DNA from: a virus
Strand: one strand, 5' to 3'
IMG/VR virus record: IMGVR_UViG_3300020172_006270
Coordinates: 1 to 64,000 of that record
Length of the DNA: 64,000 nt
Part shown: positions 24,457 to 33,241 of the stretch, piece by piece
Position numbering within the stretch: the stretch's first letter is position 1
How the letters are laid out: every line of letters begins with the position of its first letter
Made by a program: the position numbers and the translations under genes
The notes under the pieces: generated by a model
Database searches by the model: none
What the model was told of the DNA's origin: nothing
The model's input: the letters and a program-made list of their open reading frames with translations, nothing else

Positions 24457-24998
24457 TATTTATCGTCAAGCAACGATACGTTCTTTGGTCGCAACCAAGT
24501 TAGCATATCATCCTTGCTCTTGAATCCAGAGTCACGGACAATAACAGTCTCAGATGTATCAATGACCATATAGGCAGGGATACCTGAGACTTTGTATTTT
24601 CTGGCCGTCGCACGATCTTTGTCGGTGTCGATGAGGCAAGTGACATATTCCTTGCCCAGCTTGTCCTTCACAGCCGCATCAGAAAGCGTTTCTGATTTCA
24701 TCTTCTTGCACCAACCGCACCACTCCGCACCGAAATACAAAAAGATTGGTCGATTGTGTTTCTTAGCGGCAGCTAACGCTTCTTGGTAGTTGCTGAAATT
24801 AGCCAGCACTTCTGGTGGTGCTACAGGTGGAGGAACCACAGGAGGCGTGACTGGCGGCGTCACAGGTGGAGCGACAGGATCAGTCATCTCAATAGGTGGT
24901 TTTACTGGCACAACATTATGTTTGCCGTATTTAACATACAAGGCACCGGCTCCAACTAAGAGCAGCGCAGCAATCAAGATTTTCTTTGAGTCCATCAT
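24453..24998 (-). CDS. Membrane-anchored thioredoxin-like protein
   Basis: The 181-residue protein has an N-terminal membrane segment (about residues 6-22), a Pro-rich spacer built of TPPV/PPPVAPP units (about 40-63) and a thioredoxin domain with active site CGWC (94-97) in the context EWCGWCKKM, as in DsbD-gamma and single-domain periplasmic thioredoxins. The cis-proline segment GIPAYMVID is present. The anchor should place the domain outside the cytoplasm, with the proline spacer crossing the cell wall or periplasm. Possible roles are disulphide handling for virion or lysis proteins. Confidence 0.88.
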   Translation of the reverse strand: MMDSKKILIAALLLVGAGALYVKYGKHNVVPVKPPIEMTDPVAPPVTPPVTPPVVPPPVAPPEVLANFSNYQEALAAAKKHNRPIFLYFGAEWCGWCKKMKSETLSDAAVKDKLGKEYVTCLIDTDKDRATARKYKVSGIPAYMVIDTSETVIVRDSGFKSKDDMLTWLRPKNVSLLDDKY

Positions 24999-25009
24999 TG
25001 TCCTCTGTT

Positions 25010-25828
25010 TTAATACTGTAAGAAGGTCTGAACTATACTGTCGATGATATTTTCGTGTTTCTGTTGAGGCGAATAATATTCATTGAACTCAGCAGGCTGA
25101 ACTTCCCACGAGTGTTGTCCAGTTGAAGAGTCAATATCGTAACCGAGACATCGGATCAATCCACGCTTTGGCTCCCAAACCATGTCGATGTTGAATTGTT
25201 CCGCACGACCTCCACCACTTCCGGCTTTTTGCCGATTTACTCCCTGTCCACGGAATTCAAATACGAGCTTGTAGTAATTTTCATTTTGCTGTCGCATCCC
25301 AATGGGGAACATGCAATATGACGGATGTTGACGTTTGGTTGCGGCCCATAGTTTCCACGACAACCGCTCTAATTCATCATACTCTTTGGCAGGCCCCGGA
25401 ACCATCTCATTGGAAACTTCCGTAAGCGTATCGTATACGTCGTGAGCAATGGCTGTTTCTTTATTTTCGGCTGCGTTATCGCCAAGTGGTATTACCTTGG
25501 TGCATATCCAAGTAGCCTCGCCGCATAGGTCTTTTGTCATTCTACGGACAACGACACGCATTGATCCTAGCGGCGTCACGCCCACCTGGATTGCCCCAGG
25601 ACCGACTCCCCATTCTACCACATCGTTCCATCGTTGAAGAGGACGATTAGGGCCAAGAGCCGGGAAACTCGCTAGTTCTGTGATGATTTTGCTGCCGTCT
25701 ACCGCTTTGAATAGAGTGTCCCCATCCATTGCCTCAATGCCGCCTTTCGGCTTGCCTCGTTGGTCATTGTCAAAGCCGAAATCGGCCATTTCGGATAACA
25801 TCCATTGCTTGAAAAGTAAACGGTTCAT
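25010..25828 (-). CDS. Unknown protein, 272 aa, with leader-type N-terminus
   Basis: Begins MNRLLFKQWMLSEMADFG, matching the shared leader pattern. The rest is a globular, beta-rich protein with clear strands (GAIQVGVTPLGSMRVVVRRM) and a Gly-rich turn (AGSGGG) near residue 200. No family recognised. TATAAAGT lies directly before the ATG. It is divergent from 25877 across a 48-base gap. Confidence 0.72.
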   Translation of the reverse strand: MNRLLFKQWMLSEMADFGFDNDQRGKPKGGIEAMDGDTLFKAVDGSKIITELASFPALGPNRPLQRWNDVVEWGVGPGAIQVGVTPLGSMRVVVRRMTKDLCGEATWICTKVIPLGDNAAENKETAIAHDVYDTLTEVSNEMVPGPAKEYDELERLSWKLWAATKRQHPSYCMFPIGMRQQNENYYKLVFEFRGQGVNRQKAGSGGGRAEQFNIDMVWEPKRGLIRCLGYDIDSSTGQHSWEVQPAEFNEYYSPQQKHENIIDSIVQTFLQY

Positions 25829-25876
25829 GACTTTATATATAGGAACAGACTCAATTACTGCAAGGGAAGAAATGGT

Positions 25877-26893
25877 ATGGGAGCATTTAGAAGTTGGCTC
25901 AATATGAATGAAATGGCCGTCAAAACGACGAGCAGATTCGGAAAACCGATTCCGAATCTGGATAGTCGTGACGATGCTGGCCTAAAACATATGTCCCGTC
26001 CAGGTTTCCGTGATGTGGATCGAAACCTAATTCATCGGGATTCTCCTGAAGTTGAACGCAAGTTAACCCAGGCCACTGAAAAATACGGTATCCATTGGGT
26101 GATTGGATATTTGGAGCCAAAAGAAGACGCTGAAGAGAATAACCCAGCCCATTGGGATCAATATGCAGCCCAGGCAAAGCAAGACGGCCAGCAAATGCTC
26201 CAGCAGTTCAGTCAGGAATACAATCCGTCACAGTCGGTAGTTCCCATTGAGCCGCCCAACCCAGAAAATACGATTGTCTATATCAAGCCGACATCTCGTG
26301 TTCACAGCTTGACCCCACATGAACAAGTCCATAATATCGGCCACGCCTTGTGGCTGAGGAACCCTGCGCAGATGGCTCGTGCCAAACAAGAGCTTATGCA
26401 GGCGGTTCATGTATTGCAACAGTCGGCACATGAAGCTGACCCGCAGTCGCCGCCACCAACTGAAGCTGAAGTCACCATCATCTTGGCTCGATTGATTGAC
26501 TTGCTCTCCTACCAAAGAACTCTTACCCTAAACCCTGGTGATTTAGGCAGTTCTGTTAAGACCGCATTGACGGCATTCAATTCATTTGACGAAGTTATTT
26601 TCGATTTGATTCCAGCATTCGTAAATGCAGGTGGTCAGATTAACCTCTATCCAAGAGGCCCTGGAAAGATCGCTAAATTCGACCGCACGGGAGCAATCCC
26701 GCCAAATCAGGAGGTCATCCAGCAAAAGGGTGTGCGTCCGTGGGTGTGGGAAAAGATGGCGGCTGACCGAAACGCTTGGGCAGAGGTTTCTAAGATCATC
26801 ACTGGCATCGTAATTGAATGTTTGCAAGCCTCGACTTGGGCCAAGAAAGGCGGTCCCATTTACCCTTACCAAAAGTTGACTACCAAGCCATGA
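25877..26893 (+). CDS. Unknown protein, 338 aa, with leader-type N-terminus and HEQVH motif
   Basis: Starts MGAFRSWLNMNEMAV, the leader pattern, with AAGGGAAG eight bases before. Near residue 155 it has SLTPHEQVHNIGHALW, which fits the zinc-protease HExxH core followed by a glycine and another His, although a third ligand is not certain. The sequence between is Pro/Gln-rich (QSPPPTEAE) and helical. If it is a head-packaged protease this would be notable; a chance HExxH is equally possible. ATGA overlap with the next gene. Confidence 0.6.
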   Translation: MGAFRSWLNMNEMAVKTTSRFGKPIPNLDSRDDAGLKHMSRPGFRDVDRNLIHRDSPEVERKLTQATEKYGIHWVIGYLEPKEDAEENNPAHWDQYAAQAKQDGQQMLQQFSQEYNPSQSVVPIEPPNPENTIVYIKPTSRVHSLTPHEQVHNIGHALWLRNPAQMARAKQELMQAVHVLQQSAHEADPQSPPPTEAEVTIILARLIDLLSYQRTLTLNPGDLGSSVKTALTAFNSFDEVIFDLIPAFVNAGGQINLYPRGPGKIAKFDRTGAIPPNQEVIQQKGVRPWVWEKMAADRNAWAEVSKIITGIVIECLQASTWAKKGGPIYPYQKLTTKP

Positions 26894-27027
26894 AAAACGA
26901 TAACACAGCATCATTACTTATCGGTTTGATCTTAGGGATCATTATCGGCTCTTTTCTCGGATATAAATATTCAGAACAACAACATGAACGTGACAATTCG
27001 TTTAAGATAAAAATAGGTGGTAATTGA
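26890..27027 (+). CDS. Small membrane protein, 45 aa
   Basis: ATG at 26890 overlaps the previous stop (ATGA). The protein is one hydrophobic segment with small-residue spacing (LLIGLILGIIIGSFLG, a glycine zipper) between a polar start MKNDNTA and a charged tail (YSEQQHERDNSFKIKIGG). Single-pass membrane topology is likely. Too short to assign a role. Confidence 0.6.
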   Translation: MKNDNTASLLIGLILGIIIGSFLGYKYSEQQHERDNSFKIKIGGN

Positions 27028-27311
27028 TGTTTAAGGTTTGGCTTACCGAAATGGAAAACAAAGGTTATGACTTCTACAAGAATATCCTTCTTGGTAAACT
27101 GAACCTTGACCGCACCCACGGCTTATCCCAAGGACTTGATGCTTGGGAACCAGAGCAGTTAATCAATGTTCTCAATGGACTTGGCGAGTTCAAAGAGTTG
27201 CGACAAGAAGTTCAAGATCAAGTCGTCGGGCAGATCAGAAGTCGGATGGGAACTCTTGGTGATCTCATCCGTATTATGTCTTCAACACCAACTTTAGGCA
27301 GCAATGGATGA
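27027..27311 (+). CDS. Small protein with leader-type N-terminus, 94 aa
   Basis: Starts at ATG 27027 (MFKVWLTEMENKG) after AGGTGG; an in-frame TTG one codon earlier is not needed. The leader pattern F-x-x-W-L-x-E is clear. The rest is helical with a Glu/Gln-rich middle (FKELRQEVQDQVVGQIRS). Ends in ATGA overlap with the DDAH-like gene. Function unknown. Confidence 0.7.
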   Translation: MFKVWLTEMENKGYDFYKNILLGKLNLDRTHGLSQGLDAWEPEQLINVLNGLGEFKELRQEVQDQVVGQIRSRMGTLGDLIRIMSSTPTLGSNG

Positions 27312-28132
27312 CCACAATACTTGTTTGCGACCCAACGCATTATGGGATTGAATATGAAATCAATCCTTGGATGAGTGTCCAAAATCAAGCGGATCGAGAA
27401 TTAGCAATTCGCCAGTGGCACGGCTTAGTCAAATTGTTGAATGAAATCGGGACTACTGTACTGACCATGCCAGGGCAACCCGGCCTGCCAGATATGGTCT
27501 TCACGGCCAATGCTGGACTGGTATTTCGAGATCAAAGCACAGTCATGCTCTCGAACTTTAAGCATCCTGAGCGACAAGCCGAAAAGAAATATTACCAAGC
27601 ATGGTTTGAGGCAAACGACTTTGAAACATTGGAGCTTGCCTCATATTTTCATTTTGAAGGCGCTGGGGACGCTTTATTCAAAGAGCAAAACAGCAAAGAG
27701 AATTTCGAGAACAAACTCTACTTTGGATATGGGTTTCGCAGCGACTATGAGTCCGTAACGCACTCAGATTGGAGTCCCCTCTGGAAATTCCGCACCCAAT
27801 ACATTAAGCTGGTTGATCCTTATTTTTATCATTTGGATACTTGCTTTTGTCCTCTCAAAGATGATTATGCTTTGATTTGGCCAGGAGCTTTTGACGAAGA
27901 CACTGTATACGCATTAGAAGTTGACCTAGAATTACTTAGAGTACCAGAAGAGGACGCTCGCAAATTTGCCTGTAATGCGGTTGCCGTTGGCAACAAGGTC
28001 ATTATTCCAGCCGGTTGCGAAGCGACTAAGACTCTTCTGACTGGTGCAGGCTTTGAAGTATTCGACACCGATATGAGCGAATTCATCAAAGCGGGTGGTG
28101 CCTGTAAATGTTTAACTTTGAGGTTGGAATGA
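27308..28132 (+). CDS. Amidinotransferase/DDAH-type guanidino-group-modifying enzyme
   Basis: This 274-residue protein fits the dimethylarginine dimethylaminohydrolase-like branch of the ADI/amidinotransferase superfamily: PDMVFTANAGLVF and FHFEGAGDAL carry the substrate carboxylate and guanidinium contacts (Asp, Glu), FYHLDTCF the catalytic His, and GGACKCLTL at the C-terminus the nucleophilic Cys. Such enzymes hydrolyse methylated arginine to citrulline or transfer the amidino group; which applies cannot be told. Length is normal. It is ATGA-coupled on both sides, in an operon with a phosphatase. Confidence 0.82.
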   Translation: MTTILVCDPTHYGIEYEINPWMSVQNQADRELAIRQWHGLVKLLNEIGTTVLTMPGQPGLPDMVFTANAGLVFRDQSTVMLSNFKHPERQAEKKYYQAWFEANDFETLELASYFHFEGAGDALFKEQNSKENFENKLYFGYGFRSDYESVTHSDWSPLWKFRTQYIKLVDPYFYHLDTCFCPLKDDYALIWPGAFDEDTVYALEVDLELLRVPEEDARKFACNAVAVGNKVIIPAGCEATKTLLTGAGFEVFDTDMSEFIKAGGACKCLTLRLE

Positions 28133-28701
28133 AAGAATTGATTTTGATCCGTCATGGCGAAAGCCAATATAACGCTTATCTGACGGATCACTTAGACAGC
28201 GAGCTTACGCCTAAAGGCATCGAACAAGCTCGTATAACAGGCAAGTTTCTCAAAGAGCAATTTGGTGATATTCACAATTTTGTGGGCATCACTTCTCCTT
28301 ATCTGCGATGCCTTCAAACGTCTCGCATTATTCGAGAAGAGACTGGCTTGGAATTTACCGTGAATCCCGGTCCACGGGAGATCATGATGAAATATCAGGC
28401 TGCTGAAGTAAAAAATCAACAAGAGAAATTTCCAGAGTTCATCTGGAATCACAATAATGATCTGTTTTTCAGCCAAGAGTCTGATACACAATTCATCGCT
28501 CGTATAAAAGCATTCCACGATAGTTTGAATCATGAAAAGCTCGTGGTGATTTCACACGGTACGCCAGTCAATACGATTTACGAGTTTGCTCTTGGGTTAA
28601 AAGCCAATGCAGATACAGTAAATTTTGTAAAGAACTGCTCTGTTAGCTATGTTCGCAATGGCGAAGGTATTTGGTTCGGAAAGGTAGTGTACGACGAGTA
28701 A
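28129..28701 (+). CDS. Histidine phosphatase (phosphoglycerate-mutase-like)
   Basis: Start ATG 28129 follows GAGGTTGG and overlaps the previous stop; an earlier in-frame ATG lies inside that gene. The 190-residue protein has the catalytic LIRHGES at residues 5-11, the second arginine in SPYLRCLQTS, a catalytic-type glutamate region (PREIMMKY) and the terminal VVISHGTPVN with the second His. Small-molecule phosphatases such as CobC and GpmB belong to this family, as do phosphoprotein phosphatases. The stop forms TAATG with the next gene. Confidence 0.9.
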   Translation: MKELILIRHGESQYNAYLTDHLDSELTPKGIEQARITGKFLKEQFGDIHNFVGITSPYLRCLQTSRIIREETGLEFTVNPGPREIMMKYQAAEVKNQQEKFPEFIWNHNNDLFFSQESDTQFIARIKAFHDSLNHEKLVVISHGTPVNTIYEFALGLKANADTVNFVKNCSVSYVRNGEGIWFGKVVYDE

Positions 28702-31085
28702 TGATTTTCAATAAGCGACCTCATGGCTTGTGGCATCTTCACAAAATCCCAAAGGTATTGCACCTTTATTGGGGCGGCGAGAATATGTCTTTTTTGAGGC
28801 ATCTTACCGTTGTTTCTTTTCGCCAATACAATCCTGATTGGCAAATCAAAATCCACACGCCGAAAAACATCTACAAAGGGAAGCCTACTTGGGATTCTCC
28901 TGAATACTCTCGTAGCTTCAAGATGTCAGGGAGATACCTGGAGCAACTGAAGAACTACGACGTTGAATTTGTCGAACATGATTTTGAATCATATGGTTTT
29001 CGGAGTGATGTTCCCGAAACCTTTAAGGCAGATTATCTGCGATACCGTCTCCTTTCTACAGAAGGCGGTGTTTGGTCAGACTTCGATATTTTGTATTTCC
29101 GACCTATGATAATGGCTGCATTCAACAATGCAGAGAATGCCGACGCCGACACTGGCCTATACATAGAAAATGGATTGCCACATATCTCTTTTCTATTTAG
29201 CAGTGCCAATAATCCTATGTATGCTAAGTTGGAAGCTCTGGCAAAAGATAAACTGGACCTATCAAGGTATCAGTCTATTGGTGCCGAGTTGTTTGCCCTG
29301 CCTGAGATGCAGGTCGATCAGTTGCCAATCAATTTGTGTAAGATTGACAAAAACTCTATTTACTATTTTGAGTGGCAGCGACTTACTGACATCTTCGTTA
29401 ACGAAGCCGTATATCCAGACGACGCCGTAGGCATTCATTGGTTTGCTGGTACTCCTATCTCTCAAGACTTTGATTCTCAAATTAGCATCGAGAATGTCTT
29501 TCGATTCAACAGTACATTGTGCAAAATTATCGTTAAAGCCTTGAATCTCGGTATTGATTATTCAGCAGATTATTTACCTCAATGGCATTTGACTCGCATC
29601 CCCAAAGTTCTTCATTTGTATTGGGGCGGGCAAAATCTGTCCTACCTCAGATACCTTACAGTTGTGTCTTTTAGACAACAAAATCCTGATTGGAAAATCA
29701 AGATTCATCGACCGTTTTTTCCATATGATGGCGAAATCACTTGGGGAGATTTACCTCATTCCCAAAAGGGATTGGCGACGGCAGGCGAGTATGCTTACAT
29801 TGAAAAATTAGAAGACTCCTATGTGGAGTTTGTTGGCCATGACTTTGAAAAATATGGCTTCCATAACAATATTCCAGAGACATACAAGGCTGATTATCTT
29901 CGCTACTTGTTGCTTTCAACTGAAGGTGGCGTGTGGTCAGACTTCGATATTCTGTACTTCCGGTCCATGAATTCTGTCGCTCTTAACAAGCGAGAGAACG
30001 GGAACGTAGACACCGGCATCTGCATCTTTGAAGATGGTTTGGTCCCTATTGGTTTTTTGTTTAGCTGCCCAGGCAACCCTGTGTATGCTAAATTAGAAAT
30101 TCTGGCGAAGCAAAGATTGAATTTGAAGAAGTATCAATCTATTGGTGCCGATCTATTCTTTCTTCCTGAAATGCGACTCAATAAGTTTCCAATCAATGTC
30201 GGGTTGATTTCTAAAGACACTGTATACGCATTGGATTGGAGTCGCACCAAAGACATTTTCATCAACAACGTGCCTCTTGAACAAGACACTATTGGCATCC
30301 ACTGGTACGCAGGAGATTTGATCGCTCAACAGTTTAATGATCGCATCACGCCGGACAATGTTGCCTATGGCAACAGCACGTTGTCTAATACGATCATGAA
30401 GCATCTTGACATCAAAAGAAAGCCCAAGTCAGTCTCAGTATTGATTCCATCTTTCAAACGAGCCGAACAACTGCGTTGGAATTTATTCTCATTGGCAAAC
30501 CAACAAACTGAGTTCGATTTTGAAGTTATCGTTTTGAACGATGGGTTCAACGACGACGAGACAGAACATATTTGTCGCTTGTACAACAAGCGTTTGCAGC
30601 TTCGATACCTGTTTACAGGGCAAAGAAACAACGGCACCCTAGCTAGGAAGCTCAAGCACCAAGGAGCCAAGGAAGCATTGGCTGTGGGTCTTGACCAAGC
30701 AGTTGGAGAAACCATAGTGATTGCAGGAGCAGAAATGTTTCTGCCTCAACGTGACACTTTGGATAAGTTGATTAAAGCGGCTAAAGCTGATTCAACTGCG
30801 GTAGCGGTGACTCACGTTGTTGACGATCTTGATGGTTCTTTATTGAAAGAACTGAATGACAATTTCGGCACTTTGGGAGACTTCAAAAAAGACAAACAAA
30901 TGGTTGTCTTTAGAGATGTGTCTGATGTTTTTGATAAGCCATATTTGATTGCTTATCAAAAAGACCTCGATAGATCAAAGGCACACATGGTACAAGTCGA
31001 AGCTGAAGCCATCCACTTGTACCACGGGCAGTCCAATGCTAAACGAAGTTATCATGTGATTGAGGCTCTGCAAGCAACTGATTGA
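28701..31085 (+). CDS. Three-domain glycosyltransferase (duplicated GT32-like plus GT2)
   Basis: The 794-residue protein contains a tandem duplication: domains at about 16-285 and 299-570 both start IPKVLHLYWGG, continue VVSFRQxNPDW and hold STEGGVWSDFDILYFR with the Asp-x-Asp of GT32-like capsule enzymes. At about 577 a GT2-like domain starts (SVLIPSFKRAEQLRWNLFS, then LNDGFNDDETE). Two repeat domains about 284 residues apart imply a ~852-base duplication. A single chain could add several sugars in order. TAATG coupling to the phosphatase; the 3' end overlaps the antisense radical SAM gene by 47 bases. Confidence 0.88.
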   Translation: MIFNKRPHGLWHLHKIPKVLHLYWGGENMSFLRHLTVVSFRQYNPDWQIKIHTPKNIYKGKPTWDSPEYSRSFKMSGRYLEQLKNYDVEFVEHDFESYGFRSDVPETFKADYLRYRLLSTEGGVWSDFDILYFRPMIMAAFNNAENADADTGLYIENGLPHISFLFSSANNPMYAKLEALAKDKLDLSRYQSIGAELFALPEMQVDQLPINLCKIDKNSIYYFEWQRLTDIFVNEAVYPDDAVGIHWFAGTPISQDFDSQISIENVFRFNSTLCKIIVKALNLGIDYSADYLPQWHLTRIPKVLHLYWGGQNLSYLRYLTVVSFRQQNPDWKIKIHRPFFPYDGEITWGDLPHSQKGLATAGEYAYIEKLEDSYVEFVGHDFEKYGFHNNIPETYKADYLRYLLLSTEGGVWSDFDILYFRSMNSVALNKRENGNVDTGICIFEDGLVPIGFLFSCPGNPVYAKLEILAKQRLNLKKYQSIGADLFFLPEMRLNKFPINVGLISKDTVYALDWSRTKDIFINNVPLEQDTIGIHWYAGDLIAQQFNDRITPDNVAYGNSTLSNTIMKHLDIKRKPKSVSVLIPSFKRAEQLRWNLFSLANQQTEFDFEVIVLNDGFNDDETEHICRLYNKRLQLRYLFTGQRNNGTLARKLKHQGAKEALAVGLDQAVGETIVIAGAEMFLPQRDTLDKLIKAAKADSTAVAVTHVVDDLDGSLLKELNDNFGTLGDFKKDKQMVVFRDVSDVFDKPYLIAYQKDLDRSKAHMVQVEAEAIHLYHGQSNAKRSYHVIEALQATD

Positions 31086-32133
31086 TCGCCCTGTTCTTGT
31101 CGTTGAACATGCAACGAGTGCAATTTCTGGCGTCGAAGCCACCAAAGAATTCTTGTTTGTGTTGACTATCCCAAAGGTCTTTGAAGCTCATCTCTTTGAT
31201 GCTGCCGATCTGACCTTTTTTGTTGTAGGCATTCACACAGCATGTGTAGACATGCTGATCTCCACCAATGTATGTTGTGAAACTCATATAGCCACATCTT
31301 TGGTAGTCAGGCGTGCCTTGTTCTAGGTCAGCATATCGAGAGTTAAAGTTGTTGAACACTCTGAATTTATCATCGTTCAAATAGGAGATGGTTTCTATCT
31401 GTTCTACTATTTCATCATGTATTCCATCATAGAATCGTTCTTCGTCGTTTTGAAACACAGCAGATAGCCTTACGTTGTCAACGCCCCAGGCTTTGAACTG
31501 CTTCATGGCAATCGCTATTTCTTTGTAGTTTTCTTTTGTAACCACAAAGCCTATACCGACAGTAGCACGCCGATTGGGAATTGATGTAAGATACCGGACG
31601 TTCTTCTCGACAATGCCAAATTCTTGTTTAGGCACATTTCTGATGCCCGAATAAGTCTCAGGTGTTCCAGCATCAACAGAGATTCTGGTCCAGGTGGCTT
31701 TGGCTATGATGTCGGCCCGCTTCTGATTTAATAGAAGACCATTGCTGACAAGAGCTAGATCAATGTTCTTTGAAAGAATCATTTCACATAGTTCATTGAA
31801 GTTAGGGTGGAGCGTCGGTTCACCACCGCCAGTAATCTGAATTGCTCGCACGCCCATTTTTGCGCAGTCTTCTACTACTTCTTGTAGTTTAGGCCACGGG
31901 ATCATTCGTCTGGGGTTGTTGTTTACCTTGCCGTTATCGTCAATAATCTTGAATAGCTCGTTGCTGCTATACCCACTCATGCGGTACGCACAAAAGCTGC
32001 AATCTTGGTTGCAGTAATCAGACACGATCAGTTGAACGTGAACAGGATAGGGCTGCTTGTTTTCACGCAGTTGGACTAATTGGTTCAGGTGCAGGCTCGC
32101 TTTGTTGCTTGCGTATGGTTCCATTGATGGCAT
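31039..32133 (-). CDS. Radical SAM protein with SPASM-like C-terminus
   Basis: The 364-residue protein has the iron-sulphur cysteines CNQDCSFC (41-48, CxxxCxxC), the SAM-contact ITGGGEPTLHP, and C-terminal cysteines (YTCCVNAYNKKG ... NCTRCMF) like a SPASM/twitch domain that binds additional clusters. Radical SAM/SPASM enzymes modify peptides, sugars or aminoglycosides. The start is within the last 71 bases of the GT2 gene; ATGs at 32133 and 32124 are both possible. With a glycosyltransferase on each side, a sugar- or peptide-modifying role is likely; the substrate is unknown. Confidence 0.88.
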   Translation of the reverse strand: MPSMEPYASNKASLHLNQLVQLRENKQPYPVHVQLIVSDYCNQDCSFCAYRMSGYSSNELFKIIDDNGKVNNNPRRMIPWPKLQEVVEDCAKMGVRAIQITGGGEPTLHPNFNELCEMILSKNIDLALVSNGLLLNQKRADIIAKATWTRISVDAGTPETYSGIRNVPKQEFGIVEKNVRYLTSIPNRRATVGIGFVVTKENYKEIAIAMKQFKAWGVDNVRLSAVFQNDEERFYDGIHDEIVEQIETISYLNDDKFRVFNNFNSRYADLEQGTPDYQRCGYMSFTTYIGGDQHVYTCCVNAYNKKGQIGSIKEMSFKDLWDSQHKQEFFGGFDARNCTRCMFNDKNRAINQLLAEPQSHDNFV

Positions 32134-33121
32134 CCTTATATCGCTGTTCGTATTCTGGAACTAATTCTGGGTCTAGCGTCCATTTGTCGCCGACAACTGG
32201 ACACTTTATTTTATCTTTAAGAGAGTCGGGCATTACACCCCAAAGAATTACCACGTCACATTCTTTGAGAATCTCTTCTATTCTTTCGTCGTGTTCGCCG
32301 ATTGTGAAATCATGCCTACGTTCGTAGGTGATGTGGCGATAAGCGAAATCGTCGGTGACTTTGTTCATCATATCGACGAACTTCCAGCCTTCTGAAGTAT
32401 AGGTCTGGGAAATGTATGCAGCTTTATATTTGCAAACTTTCCATCGAGCCATTGCTCGTGCCACGGCTGATTGAGTCCAACCCTCTGGGTTATTGACTCT
32501 GTTGGTCAGGTTTTCAGCATGATTTCGCCATGTTCCCAATGTTTTAGGCACATGAACGAAATCACCTTGCTCGGACAAAAGCAGGTGCATGTAATAGTCT
32601 TCACATATTTCAGCACAATATTCTCCTGCTTTGTCCTTGGCTTCTTTTCTCCAAAGCCAACTTGGTCCCAGAAAACAAAAGTCTTGTAGAGCTTTTTTGT
32701 TGTACTTGGGATTTTTGTGTTCTTTGACGAAGTTAAAAACATCATCAATCTGAAGCCAATCGGCGTAAGCTAATGCTATTTCTGGCCCTGTTTTATCCAG
32801 AGCAGTCACAAGATACTCAATGGCGTCATCCATGACCCAGCTATCCCCACTAAGCCACGTTTGATATTTCCCAACGGCCTCCCTGAATCCTGTGTTTAAT
32901 GCCGTGCCAGTCCCAGAGTTTTTTGGCAATCGTATGCTTCGGAACCGTGGATCAAGTGTTTCAAAATACTTGATGATATTGGGCGTGCGGTCGGTCGAAC
33001 AATCATCTACGATAATGACCTCAAAATCTTCAAAGGTCTGGCATCGTATTGTGTCTAATGATTTTTCGAGGTATTTCTCTTCGTTCCACACTGGAACTAC
33101 GATGCTTACTTTTGGGGTCAT
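32063..33121 (-). CDS. Family 2 glycosyltransferase
   Basis: This 352-residue protein is a standard GT2: SIVVPVWNEEKYLEKSLDTI at the N-terminus, VDDCSTDRTPNI near residue 40, GTGTALNTGFREA before the Asp-x-Asp region (here SGDSWVMDD) and CEDYYMHLLLSEQG as the catalytic-base segment. The C-terminal ~100 residues are unusual (acidic, with a VVILWGVMPDSL strand) and may be a second module. It shares 71 bases with the radical SAM gene downstream, so the two are probably co-expressed. Divergent from the PNKP gene at 33242. Confidence 0.87.
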   Translation of the reverse strand: MTPKVSIVVPVWNEEKYLEKSLDTIRCQTFEDFEVIIVDDCSTDRTPNIIKYFETLDPRFRSIRLPKNSGTGTALNTGFREAVGKYQTWLSGDSWVMDDAIEYLVTALDKTGPEIALAYADWLQIDDVFNFVKEHKNPKYNKKALQDFCFLGPSWLWRKEAKDKAGEYCAEICEDYYMHLLLSEQGDFVHVPKTLGTWRNHAENLTNRVNNPEGWTQSAVARAMARWKVCKYKAAYISQTYTSEGWKFVDMMNKVTDDFAYRHITYERRHDFTIGEHDERIEEILKECDVVILWGVMPDSLKDKIKCPVVGDKWTLDPELVPEYEQRYKDAINGTIRKQQSEPAPEPISPTA

Positions 33122-33179
33122 ATTGCCTTTCCTTGATTCTGTCGCTGTAAAAGAGATACTTCGGGCCGTTTTTCGTTGC

Positions 33180-33208
33180 TTTACACGGGAAGACTTCCGT
33201 GGTACAGT
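33180..33208 (+). promoter_or_regulatory. Sigma-70-type promoter before PNKP
   Basis: TTTACA (33180-33185), a 17-base spacer and TACAGT (33203-33208) stand 34 bases before the PNKP ATG, in the divergent gap 33122-33241. The -35 is identical to that of the better promoter at 34833, which supports it; the -10 matches only four of six. Confidence 0.4.
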
Positions 33209-33241
33209 TTTAGGTCTTTACAACCTCAAAAGGAGCAATTC

